Assembly (NCBI GenBank): GCA_022836615.1
Contig: MU405336.1
Coordinates: 1-64,000, forward strand
Reading direction: 5' to 3'
Source of the DNA: Annulohypoxylon bovei var. microspora
Taxonomy: Eukaryota; Ascomycota; Sordariomycetes; Xylariales; Hypoxylaceae
DNA: 64,000 bases
In this document: positions 39,884 to 51,800 of the stretch, piece after piece
Layout: every line of letters starts with the position of its first letter
Numbering within the stretch: the stretch's first letter is position 1
The notes under the pieces: model-generated
Databases searched by the model: none
Told to the model about the DNA's origin: nothing
Seen by the model: the letters and a program-made list of their open reading frames with translations, nothing else
Position numbers and translations under genes: made by a program

Positions 39884-40073
39884 TAAAGGTAATAGGTTAC
39901 GTAGCGTTATGCTATAATACCATGTGATATATTACGATATCTTATGTTATATAAACGTACAAACTACCAGCTTTCAATCCTAAGTAGACGTAACCTTATA
40001 TGGCATAAGCTACATAAAGCCATATAAAGTCATAAAGCGCCCTTTGGCTAGTAAAACCCTTTTACTGCCAACA
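39884..40073 (-). repeat. LTR of the gag-only element (5' LTR in coding sense)
   Basis: 190 bp, ends GCCAACA on the plus strand, directly followed by AATAC. Confidence 0.9.
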
Positions 40074-40078
40074 AATAC

Positions 40079-40527
40079 TATTTAATAGAATAATAAATAA
40101 TTACCCCAAATATTTACGAAACAGTTATCATACAGCCTAATAGACTCAAGTTAATTAAGGCTATATTTTACACAGGTGGTAGGTACCTACCTAGGTAGGT
40201 ATATGTCTTACAACCCGCCCTTATATTTTAATACGAGGTATCAACTTAACGCCCCAAGCCTCAAGGCGGTTAAAAGGATCGAACCTTGGGTACTATTTTT
40301 GAACTTCATTTTAATTCATGAAATGTATGAGAAACGAGGTTTTGAGACATCAAATATTCATTAAGAAGCAGTTGCCAAATGTGACTTACATGATCCGAGT
40401 GGCTTTAGAGAACTCACTTCCCACTTACCTACCTACCAGGTAGGTAATTATAGCGTTAAAATGAGGCGTATGGTACAAAGTAAACCACTTACCTAGGTAA
40501 CTAATCCCCTAGCTAGCTTCTTTTCAG
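40079..40527. other. Intergenic, with ACCTAGGT/TACCTACC motifs
   Basis: No gene found. It contains palindromic stretches such as GGTACCTACCTAGGTAGG (about 40,182-40,200), ACCTACCAGGTAGGTAA (about 40,430-40,446) and TTACCTAGGTAA (about 40,490-40,501), part of the dispersed motif family described under findings. Confidence 0.5.
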
Positions 40528-42162
40528 CTATGCAGCTAATCTACGATGTAGACGAGGAATAGCGATCTCAAACTCGGGCACAAATTCTAATCCCCAATCT
40601 TCTTTGTTCTCGAAAAGCCTTTCCTCCACAAGCTCAGCCTCTGCAGATAAACCTACCTCATCTAGTAGATCCAGAACATCATACGGAGCTCCTTCAGAAG
40701 CAGCGCGGTGTATATTGTAAAGGACAGATAAGTAGTTACTTACTGGGGCGTGGATGGCAAAATCCGTTAAGCCAACACAGATTCTCGCCCACGTTTCCGC
40801 CCATCTGCCATCTATTGTACCTGCAGCCTCACGGAATTCGATCGTGCCTGGGCGTGTCCCGCGGTCTTCAAGGTTCCAACACGCGTATACGTTGAGGTTA
40901 TAATTAGGTCTTTCGCCAGCACCTAGCAGCCACTCTATCACACATGAGCTACGGCTTGAAAATATCTCTCGGACCCCAGCGAAGACCCCAATGTCGCCAG
41001 CCGCCTTCTCTTCTAGGCCCGCAACTGCGTTTTTATCTATTTTTTCGGGGTCGTATACAGGATACGCGAAGCGAGGGGTCTTACGGTTTCGCTTCGACAC
41101 ATACGGGGGAGTTGGCGTAACGTCCTTAGAACCCTTCCTCACCATATACTTCTCAACACGAATATCAACCCCTAAATTGTCATCATAGAAACTGCCATTT
41201 GACGATGGGGCAAGTGCCTCGTTATCTTCGACCCTTATGTTTTCATTAGGATCCTTCATGAAGAACGGCTCAAAGTGGCCCGGCTCCCGAGTTTCTTCAA
41301 AAGCCGCGATGTGGTGTTCCTCGTGATATTTCTCTCTCCAGCTTATAGGTGACTCGCCATATCTCACCCCACCTCCGAGGTATCTAATACAACACGCCAT
41401 GTTCGAGTCATGCCTTCTCTTCTGTCTCGCCTTCCTACCTCGGGCAAGGTTACTCCGTTCTCGAATGCTCTGCGAGAAGTGGGAGATCCTCCTATGTGGA
41501 GGGTGTATGCAAGCAAGGAGAGGGTCAGCGGCCCAGAGTAATCCGGCAACACGTTTTACGTGCTCGAGCGGCATCCTTTCAGGTCCATCTCCCACGTGGA
41601 CATGAAATCCACAAGTAGGATTTACCGTAATCCTATACTTTGACTTTAGTACATTGAGCGCGTAGCTAATCAGCTGGAATGCTTCAGGAGATGCTCTTTC
41701 AACTGGGGATACAATCTCGACACCGTAACACTTATATCCATTCTCCCGAACGCGGATGGTATTGTCTCTTTTAATTCCCCACTTATTATATTCTTGCCCC
41801 TTACCAAGGGTGGTTGCCTCAGAAACAGAAGTAGAGATGGAACTGGAACCAGTAGTAGAACCAGTGGTGGCTTCTAGATTCTCAGTAGGTAATCCATGTG
41901 CTTCAAGTGTGTCGGCAAGCGTTGTATAGACATAGGCAATAACGATTTCATTATCTGAGACGCTGCGGCTATTATATGCCTCCTTTAGACCTACGGGAAG
42001 CCTAAGCATTGGAGATAGTTGAGTTGCAAGCTCTTGATGGAGGTCAGGTTCATCATCCCATATCCAAGGGACTATAATCTCGAATTCAACGCCAAACGAT
42101 CGGGGTCGTGCCCTGGGCAAGTTCTGATTTTGAGTAGACATTTTTAATACCTTTGTTTTCAT
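40528..42162 (-). CDS. Amidoligase-family protein (Amidoligase_2 type)
   Basis: Intronless, 544 aa (or 537 aa from the second Met at 42141). The family carries a glutamine-synthetase-like COOH-NH2 ligase fold that uses ATP to make amide bonds between carboxylates and amines. Visible signatures: the N-terminal FGVEFEIIVPW (about 23-33) with acidic metal-binding residues, a central VNPTCGFHVHVGDG (about 178-191) with paired histidines, and a C-terminal PGTIEFREAAGTIDG (about 440-455). Residues 100-120 are a Ser/Thr-rich low-complexity insert. The substrate is unknown; fungal members are widespread and mostly uncharacterised. There is no signal peptide, so it is probably cytosolic. It diverges from the kinase-like gene at 42944 across about 780 bp, a possible shared promoter. 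Confidence 0.8.
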   Translation of the reverse strand: MKTKVLKMSTQNQNLPRARPRSFGVEFEIIVPWIWDDEPDLHQELATQLSPMLRLPVGLKEAYNSRSVSDNEIVIAYVYTTLADTLEAHGLPTENLEATTGSTTGSSSISTSVSEATTLGKGQEYNKWGIKRDNTIRVRENGYKCYGVEIVSPVERASPEAFQLISYALNVLKSKYRITVNPTCGFHVHVGDGPERMPLEHVKRVAGLLWAADPLLACIHPPHRRISHFSQSIRERSNLARGRKARQKRRHDSNMACCIRYLGGGVRYGESPISWREKYHEEHHIAAFEETREPGHFEPFFMKDPNENIRVEDNEALAPSSNGSFYDDNLGVDIRVEKYMVRKGSKDVTPTPPYVSKRNRKTPRFAYPVYDPEKIDKNAVAGLEEKAAGDIGVFAGVREIFSSRSSCVIEWLLGAGERPNYNLNVYACWNLEDRGTRPGTIEFREAAGTIDGRWAETWARICVGLTDFAIHAPVSNYLSVLYNIHRAASEGAPYDVLDLLDEVGLSAEAELVEERLFENKEDWGLEFVPEFEIAIPRLHRRLAA

Positions 42163-42943
42163 AAGAATAAAGAATAAAGTACGAAGAATATCATATGTAG
42201 GAAAGAGATATCGTAGATATTTATATATAAATACTTTAGGCTAGCGTTTGATATGTGTGCGATTACAATGCTGTTTTTTTGTGTCAGGAAATGTGTTTTC
42301 TTAGTAGTAATCGACCTTTAGTAATATAGAACAAATCGACGTTCGTAAACAAAGATATTGTTATAACTTTTAGTTCTAAAATCCCAGTGATTATATTTCT
42401 ATTCACATAAAACTCCTACCAAATAAGAAAACAATACTAACAATTCTTAAGTCTATTACGTGGCTAATGGAAAAGGGGCATGCAATTTTCACAGGAAATC
42501 AACGATGTTATTCCTAATCCGAGGTTATACTTAGGTATAATATACCTAAGATGACTACCTAGGTACCTAGGTATTAATAATGGATGATATATCATACAAC
42601 AGATATAGATTTATACTAGTTGATAAGCGGTAAACACAAAGAAAACTACCATGGCACTTACTTATACGGTCCTTGGGCTCTTAATTCGAGTCAAATTCAA
42701 ATCACCTTGGCAAGTCTGAGTATAAAGATGAATAATGCTTTGTTTGATTCACGGTAAATAGTAACAATGAGTAACATAAAGAAGACCACATGTATCATTA
42801 TCATCTACCATCCTTTCCGTTTCCGGCGATCAAATTAACTATGTATACTCAGGAATTCTCTTCGTCAGATTTTACGTCGAACGAATAATGGTTTAACATG
42901 CTAACTGCAGGTGGCCAGTTTGCTTTCAAATGAGCAATACTAA
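42163..42943. promoter_or_regulatory. Divergent intergenic region, amidoligase / kinase-like
   Basis: About 780 bp between two divergent starts. It holds a palindromic cluster CTACCTAGGTACCTAGGT around 42,556-42,573. No TATA box or other defined site could be assigned. Confidence 0.35.
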
Positions 42944-44324
42944 ATGGATATTCCCGGCCAAGAGAAACTTAAGGCAGAGCAAGTTGAGGAAGTCAAGCGT
43001 ATCAAGAGCCTATTCAAAAATGAAACTAGGTTTAAATTCGAAAAGATCATAGGAGCCGGTGCACGAGGGTTTGCTCTAGAGATGAGAGTGATAGACCAAT
43101 CTGGTCCATCACTGATAAAAAAACAAATGGCAAGGTTCGTGATGAAGAGAGCTACTAGCAAAGTTCACGAGCAGACCGTCAAAAGAGAAATTGAAATTCT
43201 CCAGGTATATATATACGCGTATCATACATCAGATAAAGATCTAATTATTCCGGCAGAGACTCCGAGGAGCCCAAAATATCCAACAGTTATATCGTTTGCC
43301 AGACGATGAAGGAGATCTCAAAGCAACGTATTTGCAAGGCCCAACATTATTCACAGAATGGATTCCAAACGGCATAATTCGGGAATTGTTAGAAGGGAGG
43401 GATGATTGGTCTCATCCTTTACCTAATCGAATGCTTTGGAGATTTTTTTTATGTTGTAAGTTTCCAGACCATGTGTTTCTATCGAAGGGGGCTGATGCCT
43501 TAGTTTTAGTTTGTAATATGCTCGTCGCTATGGCCTGGCCTCCCGAAGGGAAAGAAGATGCACCTTCAGCCAAGCGAGAGCTACCGCCACAGGATCCATC
43601 TGGCGATCGTCCAAGCAAATCTACATTGAGACATAACGATCTAAATATTGAAAATGGTACGTCATTTTAATTACATGAAGTTGTAACCGTACATACCATC
43701 TCACTTATATTGTGTATTAGTTATGTTTGGGGATTTCAATTCGATCACCCATGAACATGTCCCTATGCTCAAACTTATCGACTTTGGGCAAGCTAGTGAA
43801 TCTAGCGATTCTTTCACGTGAGTTATGAGGTATCCTCATAGAAACTACCTTGGTGCATAGACTAAATCCCGCGTAGATATACACCCGAACAGGCGGTAAA
43901 AGAAAATATGTTCAGAATTGCCGGGGTAATGCTCAACTTAGTAGGAGGTGCAATCGATATGACGAACGCAGGGATGATGAATATGGATGTAACCGTAAAA
44001 GGAGAAAAGAAAACTATAAGATCACGCGCGAGAGACTTGGACGGGCTTAATCCTAAATGGAAAGCACCTGGACGTCTCATTAACAGGCATACCGGATGGA
44101 TGAATAATTTAGACACCGATCTTAGGGACCTTTTAGTGCGGTGCTTAGCAGCCAATGCAACTATGCGGCCGGATCTCGAGGAGCTTTTTGAAGATGTTCA
44201 GCGTAACGTCACAAGAAAGACCCAGAGTTCTTATATTGGTAAGAGATGGCATAACAACGAGTCGGATAGCGAATTGCTTAGAATCTCGAAGGAACTCATA
44301 ATTGATCGCGGTGCAAAAACGTAG
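42944..44324 (+). CDS. Protein kinase-like protein (fungal orphan family)
   Basis: Five exons: 42944-43204, 43257-43455, 43510-43656, 43721-43817 and 43877-44324, giving 383 aa. Intron 3 could instead end at 43503 (385 aa) or be retained, because all three versions keep the frame. Kinase features in order: a Gly-rich loop GAGARGFAL, a lysine in RFVMKRAT, LFTEWIPNG as a hinge, the catalytic loop as HNDLNIEN (HxDxxxxN pattern with N instead of R), and LIDFGQA as the DFG motif. The C-terminal lobe ends in a basic segment. This pattern fits the expanded, little-studied kinase-like families of Pezizomycotina often found next to NLR-type genes. The Asn in place of the HRD Arg suggests a non-RD kinase. 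It diverges from the amidoligase gene. Confidence 0.78.
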
Positions 44325-44836
44325 ATACCTGTTAAGGACTCCCAATATAAAAGTATCATCTACCTAGGTACATACCTAGGTACCTACAGTCATGTTCTAT
44401 CTTGCATGGTAGCTGGAGAGGGTTTCCCCACGGAAAGTCAATTAATTTAATTTAATTCCACTAGGTAGTTATGGCTACTTTTCCTCTACTCGTCAATTTA
44501 ACTTGAAGCCATCGTGGACTGCACTGATTACCCATTGTTAAGGATTACTAGTAGTTTTAGCAGTATTCTTAATAGTAGCTGATCGTAGTGGCTGGGGTGG
44601 CTAGTAGCCCCCTTTTACCGACTCCTTATTAATAGGGGTAAATGACGCCAAGATTAGGGACCCCTGGAACCCCTATTGCACCAAGATTAATCAATTACAC
44701 TAAGGGGTCTTAATGTACACGCAATTCAATCCAGCTAAGGAATCTCAATGTAATGATCAATTCAATTACCTGCCCTAATTGTTCTGAGCACTACCGAGGA
44801 ATTTGATTTCGGCTTCAAACAAATCCGTGTAACTAT
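44325..44836. other. Intergenic between convergent genes
   Basis: No gene seen. It carries another CCTAGGTA palindrome cluster (44,362-44,392) and several TAAGGGGT/ACCCCTA words around 44,630-44,710. Confidence 0.4.
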
Positions 44837-47800
44837 TTAGTCCACCTTAGGTTTCAACTGAGTCTGTATGGCTTCAGCCAGCTCACGAAGAGCTTGAATC
44901 CGCTCCGTGTGATCTGAACTCGAGGATTGCAAGCCCCCAGCCATTGCAAGGCGAAGTTTCAGAGCCTGCCTATTTTCAACGCTCTAACGAAGAAATGTAA
45001 GTCAAATATACAAGTCTTGAATTGTTTCGATATGTATCTCACCTCTTCAATCGTGGAAGTAGTCACGTATCTTGTTATAGTGACCTGTTTCTTTTGGTCA
45101 AGTCTTATTACACGACCGATTGCTTGGCTCTCCACGGAAGGATTCCATTGCGGCTCGAGGAGATGAAGTTGACTAGCGATTGATAACTGGTTCAAACTAT
45201 TCTTTATTTAGCCTACATGATTGAAAAATGGATTGAAAGCCTATCTCACCCAACAGCTCCTGTTCCTAGAGTCATTAGCATGATTCTAACGGAAGGGTCC
45301 CGAAATTCAGATAGCATTTGCTTCCGTTGAGCGACTGGAAGTGAGCCGTCAATTCGCCGAAAGGTTATGCCGTGCTCGCTCAGAAGCCTGGCAACAGCAT
45401 CAAGACTTCTAATCCACGAGGAGAAAACAATACTAGACTAATATTAGCATGTTTTCTTTAGAGTTGTGGTTTAGTGTGCTGCAAACCTTTTGTCTTGCGG
45501 ATCCTGCCGCTTAATGTTATCGAGGAGGACACTTAGTTTCGATGGACATTCCCAACAGCTAGAACGCCCCTGGCCCATTTCATTCGTCGTAGAAGTGTTC
45601 AGTTCCATATCTGTTGTACCATCGGTACTATGAAGTAAGCTCGAGTTGATTGGGGGTATTCTCTCGATCTCTTCCGAGATTGGAGGAGCGCATTCAACAC
45701 AGAGGAGGTCGTAGTTTTGTGTTGAGTTGTGAACCTCCCGCCCACCTATGTCATCCAAATGCGAGCCGCAGCAAGTACAGAATATCTCGCGATTTTGTTT
45801 AAATGTGCCAGATATTTCATTGGGTACATTCAGTGTAGCTCCGTTATCAACTTCAATCTCGAGGCCTAAGTTGCAGAAGATACGCATTCTCAGAAGTGCT
45901 TCGAGTATAGGCCTTTGGTTAATATTTTGCGTGGTCTTGCAGCTAACGGTCTCCTCAATTGACTTCTTGCAGGCTATGGCCAGCCCATTATACACTTCTC
46001 GTTCTTTGGATGACAACTCTGGTTTACAAGTTGTAAAGGTAACACCTAGTTGGGAAAGGACTGATGTGTTACGGCGCAGGCAGATCGAATTGAGCAAGAG
46101 CCTGAGCTTCTCAAAATTCGGTTTGATTGTGCCACTTGCCGTTTTCTTTCTGCCAATGATGTACCGCCGAAAAATAGAAACATCCTCGAGAATAGGGACG
46201 CGCAAGAATCTGACTAAGGAGGCTAGGTCCTCTAAATTATTTTGTATGGGTGTGCCGGTCATACACCATCGAGTCGTTGCATCGAGCTCCATCACAGCTC
46301 TAAACTGTTTTGTTGGCCAGTTACGAATAACGTGTGCTAACTTCGGCTTAGTCTTTGCTACCTTAATTGCATTAACCTAGGCTAGTAGCATACCTTCATC
46401 CAGAACTAGACGGTACCATTTAAAACTGTAGAGAACACCACCACCCCGGCGCAAGTCGGCTGATACAGTCCCATACGTGGAAAGTATTATATCATATGGT
46501 AAATTCGATAAAACGGGTAGTCTTCGGTTTGGTCCATGGTATTTGTAGTAACGAAGCGTTCCTGGGACTACATGCCTAAAATAATTCATCAGATCACCAT
46601 TCATTTACCAGACTTCGTGAAACCTACTTTTCAATCTCCGAAATCCATCCATCGAGCAACACTATATATGTTAGACGTTTAATGATACCTAGGGGGAATA
46701 GCTCACAAGCAGAGGGCACCAGTATCAATGTTGAGTTGACTGGAAGAGTTTTCGGTATCCCTACAGGTACCTGTAGTTCTTGGACTGGAGTTATGTAATT
46801 CTTTTCCTTTAGACATGAAACTATGGATGCGATCATGGTCAGAGTTTTCCCGACTCCCATAGCATCGGCTAGAATACCACCGCGAGTATCGTCCGGCTTA
46901 TCACTAGTTGACTCGGTTATCAAGTGGTGATATCTAAGCAACTAGTAAGCGCATTTAATTATAAGAGATTTCGAGTGGCACTTACACTTGGCGATCTTGA
47001 CTTAAACCACTTCGCTTCCATAGACTTCGTGGATTTGAAGTATTGTGATACTCTCGTCGAAGAATGAAATTAACCCCTTCCTTCTGGTGACTTTAAACCC
47101 CTTAGTCCTAAATATTACAACATTTCTTATCGACTTACCTTAATAAAACAGTTGAAATGCGCGGATCAATATCCGCCTCTTTGAGATAGCTATGCCGAGG
47201 GAGATGGTCAAGCACATATGCGAGGGTGTCGACTTGTTGCTCATCATCTTCTTGCGAAGATGGGACATCGAAACTGTTGTTCATTTCATCAAATCCCGTT
47301 ACGGGGGGCAAGAGTGATCCATTAGAGAACGATGATCCAGCTATGCTGAGGTACTGTGGATTGTCGTATAGGAAACCAGATGGTAACGTGATCGGATGCT
47401 GAAGGAACATATTGAATTTAGATAACTCTTTTGCGAGGTTATTTCCAACGGACCGAGGGCCGAATACAAGAAAGTCAATAGATGACCTATTGTCCGAACA
47501 GTATGATGAAAGTTTTCCCTGGTGAACAATACGAGAAATTGAATAGTTCCGGTTCTCCCGTTGGAAGTTTCCATTGAATCGAATCGAGTTAATCGAAGTA
47601 ACAACTTTACTTAGTGCTAGGCGAATCTTCTTGTTCAGCACAGCAACGATATTCCCAGACGCGTCTACAATATCGCCTCTTTGGTCAGAGAATAGAAGTT
47701 TGATGTCCGAGATATCTTCATGGTCCACAATTCCTGGTCTTATATTATTGAATCTCTGATGGCCGGCAGTGGAAGTCCACTGGATTGGTAGATCGCATAA

Positions 47801-47960
47801 CTATGCCTTTTAGCAAAATCATCACCAACAAGACGAAGAGTCGTACCATTCCAAAGCATATTTCAGCAGAAATATCGGTGAAGCTAGTTTGATAAACGTT
47901 TGTTGCACCGTTAGAATTGGTTTTAGATAATATCGAGTTCCGCAAATTAGAAATTGGCAT
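44837..47960 (-). CDS. SNF2-family DNA-dependent ATPase/helicase (Rad5/Rad16-type)
   Basis: Ten exons (minus): 47847-47960, 47139-47800, 46986-47090, 46707-46933, 46628-46661, 46394-46575, 45487-46336, 45250-45432, 45043-45196 and 44837-44983. Together they total 2658 nt, or 885 aa; all introns are 45-59 bp. The N-terminal half of about 260 aa has no clear domain. The SNF2 ATPase begins with SHQKEGVNFILRRE; Walker A is DAMGVGKT (about 318-325), DEAH is rebuilt across an intron near residue 441, and MTGTPIQNNL is motif III. A Cys cluster between the lobes (CTCC ... CVEC) looks like a degenerate RING/zinc site. The helicase C lobe shows SIVFSSW (about 725) and QAIGRVIRLDQ (motif VI). The family remodels nucleosomes or displaces proteins from DNA in repair and silencing. 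The start at 47960 is the first ATG in frame. It diverges from the NACHT gene. Confidence 0.85.
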
Positions 47961-48865
47961 CTTGAAATCCCAAGCCCTAGTCACAATTCTTTAACAAAAG
48001 CTTCTGAGTCTCAATGCCAACCCCTGAAACAGATGCTTAAGTAGGTAGGTGCTAGAGAAGAAAGCCAAGTGTAATTAATGTTGTATTGATCGAAATTTAA
48101 CTAAAAAGAACGTTTCGATAACTAGGTAAACAAGGCTTAATATACCTCCTCGGGTACCTACCTACTTATGTATCACACTTTTCTCTTATGCAGGTACCTA
48201 TATGTAGGTATTTGGGTATTTAGGTATCTCCTTAACTGTCATTTATCTGTAAATAAGGCTTGATAAGTAAAATACTGTTCACCGATACCCTCAGCTGATC
48301 AGGATTTGGCTACTATAAGTCGGCAGGCTGTTATCTACATACCTGCCTAGGTATTCATAAGTGTATCAGACCTGTATTTATTAAACTCCGCCTGCAGAAA
48401 CCAAAGTCGGTCAATTTTAATATGTTGTATTGCGAATTGTTGTGGCTTAGAATTCTTTTTGGTAGGATTGTGTGGTGGGATTGTGTGGTAGGATTGTATG
48501 GTAGGATTAGTACTATTGTCCACCCTACGAGCGCCTGTAGTAATATTTGGTAGGCTAGGTAGTAATATCCACACAGCCACAAATGTATGTATGTGTATTA
48601 AGTAGGTAGGTAGGTAGTATCTGCATGATGCATTGTCTTTAAGGCTTTCTAGCAGGCTTTCTGGCAGGCTTTCAAGCAGGCTTTCTCGAAATGGGTTTCT
48701 CGCCAGGAAAGTTAAAGGTAAGCGTAGGTGTCTGCCAGCCTTGTATACAATTTCTACCTACCTACCTAGATTATTGCAGAGCTTGATTTTTAAAATAATG
48801 AAATTTGATTCCCGGAGAGTTTATTTACTACATAAACACCTAGGCAGGTACTCAACACTCTTACT
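47961..48865. promoter_or_regulatory. Divergent intergenic region, SNF2 / NACHT-C2H2
   Basis: About 900 bp with at least six ACCTAGGT/TACCTACC-type motifs. It also holds two minisatellites: GGTAGGATTGTGTGG-type monomers of about 15 bp (about 48,465-48,520) and GCAGGCTTTCT-type monomers of about 12-13 bp (about 48,640-48,690). No defined promoter element was identified. Confidence 0.45.
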
Positions 48866-51800
48866 ATGAATAGCGGAGTTACCACAAATGCCTCGCTAAT
48901 ACAACGCGAGTTCCTTACCGTTCTTGATGACTTCAAGAAGACTGCAGGATTGACACAAGCTGAAGAGGCCGAATTCCAGATGACTGGCCTTGAAGAGCTT
49001 CAAACTTGTATCCGAACTATCCAACAAGACCAAGAACAGAAGAGGAAAATGATGTATATGAGACGACTTGATCCGTTTCTGCAGACAATGGAGCAATACG
49101 GCAAAGTTCTAGATGTATTCGTAAACACATCCGAAATTGTAGCTTTTATTTGGGTAAGTAGGTACCTACCTAGGACCTAAGGCTAATGTTTTGCGAGATG
49201 GAAGTCAAATATTAATATACTACAATAGGGTCCAATGAAATTCATACTTCTCGTATGCGTTCGGCTCTTCTTGGAATTCAAGCTTAAATTGCTAATAACT
49301 AAACCAGATAGCTAATACATTTTCTGAGGCTCTTCACTCTGTCTTGGATGCGTATCAAGAAATTGGAGAACAAATCCCCTTATTTAGGGGTTATGAGGAA
49401 TTATTTTCCTCAAATGCTCATATGAAATCAATGCTCGTTCTCATATATCGAGATATCCTTGAGTTCCACAGAGAAGCAATTAAGTATTTCAAGCAACGAT
49501 GTAAATTTAAGCCGTTCTAACTACTTACCTCCTTACTGATAGTTTGGCTAATCGGTCCCTCAATTTAGTATGGAAACAATTATTTCAAGCAACCTGGAGA
49601 GGGTTCACAACAAAGATACGATATCTCAGAGACAATCTCGGGCGTCATAAACGTCTCATTGAAAGTCATGCTACAATTGTTCAATTCGAAGAAATTCAAC
49701 AAATCCGCGAAAACGAAAGGAGGAAGTTTGAGGTCGACCAAAGAGTTGAGACCGATCGACGTCGGTTAAGAGTTATCCAATGGCTTTCGTCATATAGCAT
49801 GGAGACTTTACAAGAGAAGTATAAGGAGACGAGATCTATATGTAGTGATTCTGGTCGTTGGTTGATTAATGATCCACAATTCCAGAACTGGCTCGACCCG
49901 AATCAAAGTCTACGACCGTTACTGTGGATTAACGGCAAACCAGGAGCTGGTAAGTTAGCATAAAGACCGACCCTTCACCGGAAGGTTTCTAATATAGGTT
50001 ATAGGAAAAACTGTCTTATCCTCAGTTATCGTAGAAGAAGCGCGCAAGGTTCCCCAGGCATCCACTACCTTTTTCTATTGCAAATACGGAGATCCTTTAC
50101 GGAATACCTTCATCTGTGTTGCCAGATCACTTCTAGCGCAGCTCCTCAAGCAGAACGACCACCTCCTCCAACTCCTATATGAGAAAGCTTCTATGAGCGG
50201 CGAACTAGAGCTGACATCAAAGGTTATTGCTAAGGAGTTGCTCCGTATATCGCTAAATACCTGCATGATATCATACGTTATCTTAGATGGGCTTGACGAA
50301 TGTGATAGATCAAACAGAAAGGAGATTGCAACATGGTTCCAGTCTATGATAAACGAACTTTCTTCGAGTAATTCAGGGAGTATAAGATGCCTGTTCATGA
50401 GCCAGGACGATGGGATATCACGCAAAGATTTCGGTGCGGTACATTCCATAAATATTACGCCTTCGGAAACAATGAACGATCTAGCGACTTTTGCAAGCGT
50501 TTGGCATAAACGCATAGAAGGAAGATTCGGCACACTCCAAGGAAATATGCATATCGCTAATATTATCACTGCCAGAGCGCAAGGTAAGACACTCGCTTAA
50601 TTTTATCTACACTAGACACTAAAAGAGCCTAGGGATGTTCCTATTCGCTAGCTTATTGGTCAAACACTTGATTGACCAGCCATCTAGAGAAAGCCTGCTC
50701 CAAGAACTTGACCCGTCTGTATTACCTGTACAAATGGACGATGTGTAAGCCAAAGCATCCTGCAAATATTATTAACTTGGAAAGCATTTGGCTGACTTTA
50801 TAGTTACTCACGGATATTATACAGAATTGCGGAGGGCAAACCACATAATAGTTTACAAGTAATCTGGAAGATATTAGGTTGGGTTGTGTGCGCCCCTAGA
50901 CCGTTAAGATGGCGAGAAGTTCAAGCAGCGGCATCTTTAGACTTGGATATCCAAGAGGTAAATCACAGGCGCAGATTTTTGGATTCTCCCAAAGACCTTT
51001 TCGCGTCACTTATCGAGTTTCAATCTAACGATACCATTGAACTCACACATGACACTGCTCGGGAGTAAGTCACAATTATATCATCACTAGAGGAAGTGTA
51101 ATGCTCAAATAACATAGATATCTTATACGATCAGGCGAAGTTATACTAAGTAATGTTCACTTTGACCTCTCGCTCAAGAGTATTGGATACCTTGGGTTCC
51201 CTGAGATACATGTGACGAGAACTAAGATGGAGATGGAGAATGATATCCTCGAAGGACGTCTTGCATTCTACGATTACGCATCTGCCTGTTGGACTATCCA
51301 CCTTCAAGGTAGTCTTCCACTTCCAGAGGAAACTGAAATGCTTGTTCCATTGGTGGAGACCTTGGAGACATTTATAAGCTTACATTGGTCTAAGACTGCA
51401 AAGCCGTTAATTATATCTAAAACAACCCACGGAACCCTCAAAGGACTGTCAAACTCTGATTCATACGATAAAATTGTCCAAGCAGTAGCTTGGTCAAAAA
51501 GACAGTTGAGCACAAGCGGCCAGGGACCTTCAAGAGACGAGGCTCTTGACTTACAAGAATACACGATACAATCAAGGGCTATACTCGAAAATTTCCAGTT
51601 GGTACTAGCACACGATGAAAAGACAAGATTGGAACAGTACTATGGGGCTAGATGGTTCAAATGCCCTAGAATCAACTGCTTTTTCTACCACGAGGGATTT
51701 GGTACGCATAATGAGCGTGAGGCTCATAAAGACAGGCATGAGAGGCCTTTTATGTGCATCGTTGATGGTTGTCAGAATACAACATTCGGTTTCGTTACTG

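Larger units (their letters stand above)
38708..40073 (-). mobile_element. Gag-only miniature LTR element (TR-GAG/TRIM type), well-preserved copy
   Basis: Two 190-bp LTRs (38708-38897 and 39884-40073) are flanked by AATAC on both sides (38703-38707 and 40074-40078). In the minus sense the LTR starts TGTTGGCAG and ends CA or, decayed, TA; inside the 5' LTR comes TGGTAGCATTTC, like the copia primer site at 10171. The 986-bp interior encodes, on the minus strand, a broken Gag: ATG at 39799-39801, a coiled-coil-like stretch (RLEKALKKLTIK), and a CX2CX4HX4C knuckle at about 39338-39379 whose first Cys codon TGC is now TAC. There is no protease, integrase or reverse transcriptase, so it must depend on a partner, probably a copia element. 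Confidence 0.92.

Noticed and set aside
43205..43256. Two separate kinase-fragment genes (frames starting at 42944 and 43296)
   Set aside because: A 52-bp GT/AG intron joins them into one continuous kinase-like domain with the expected RLRGA segment.
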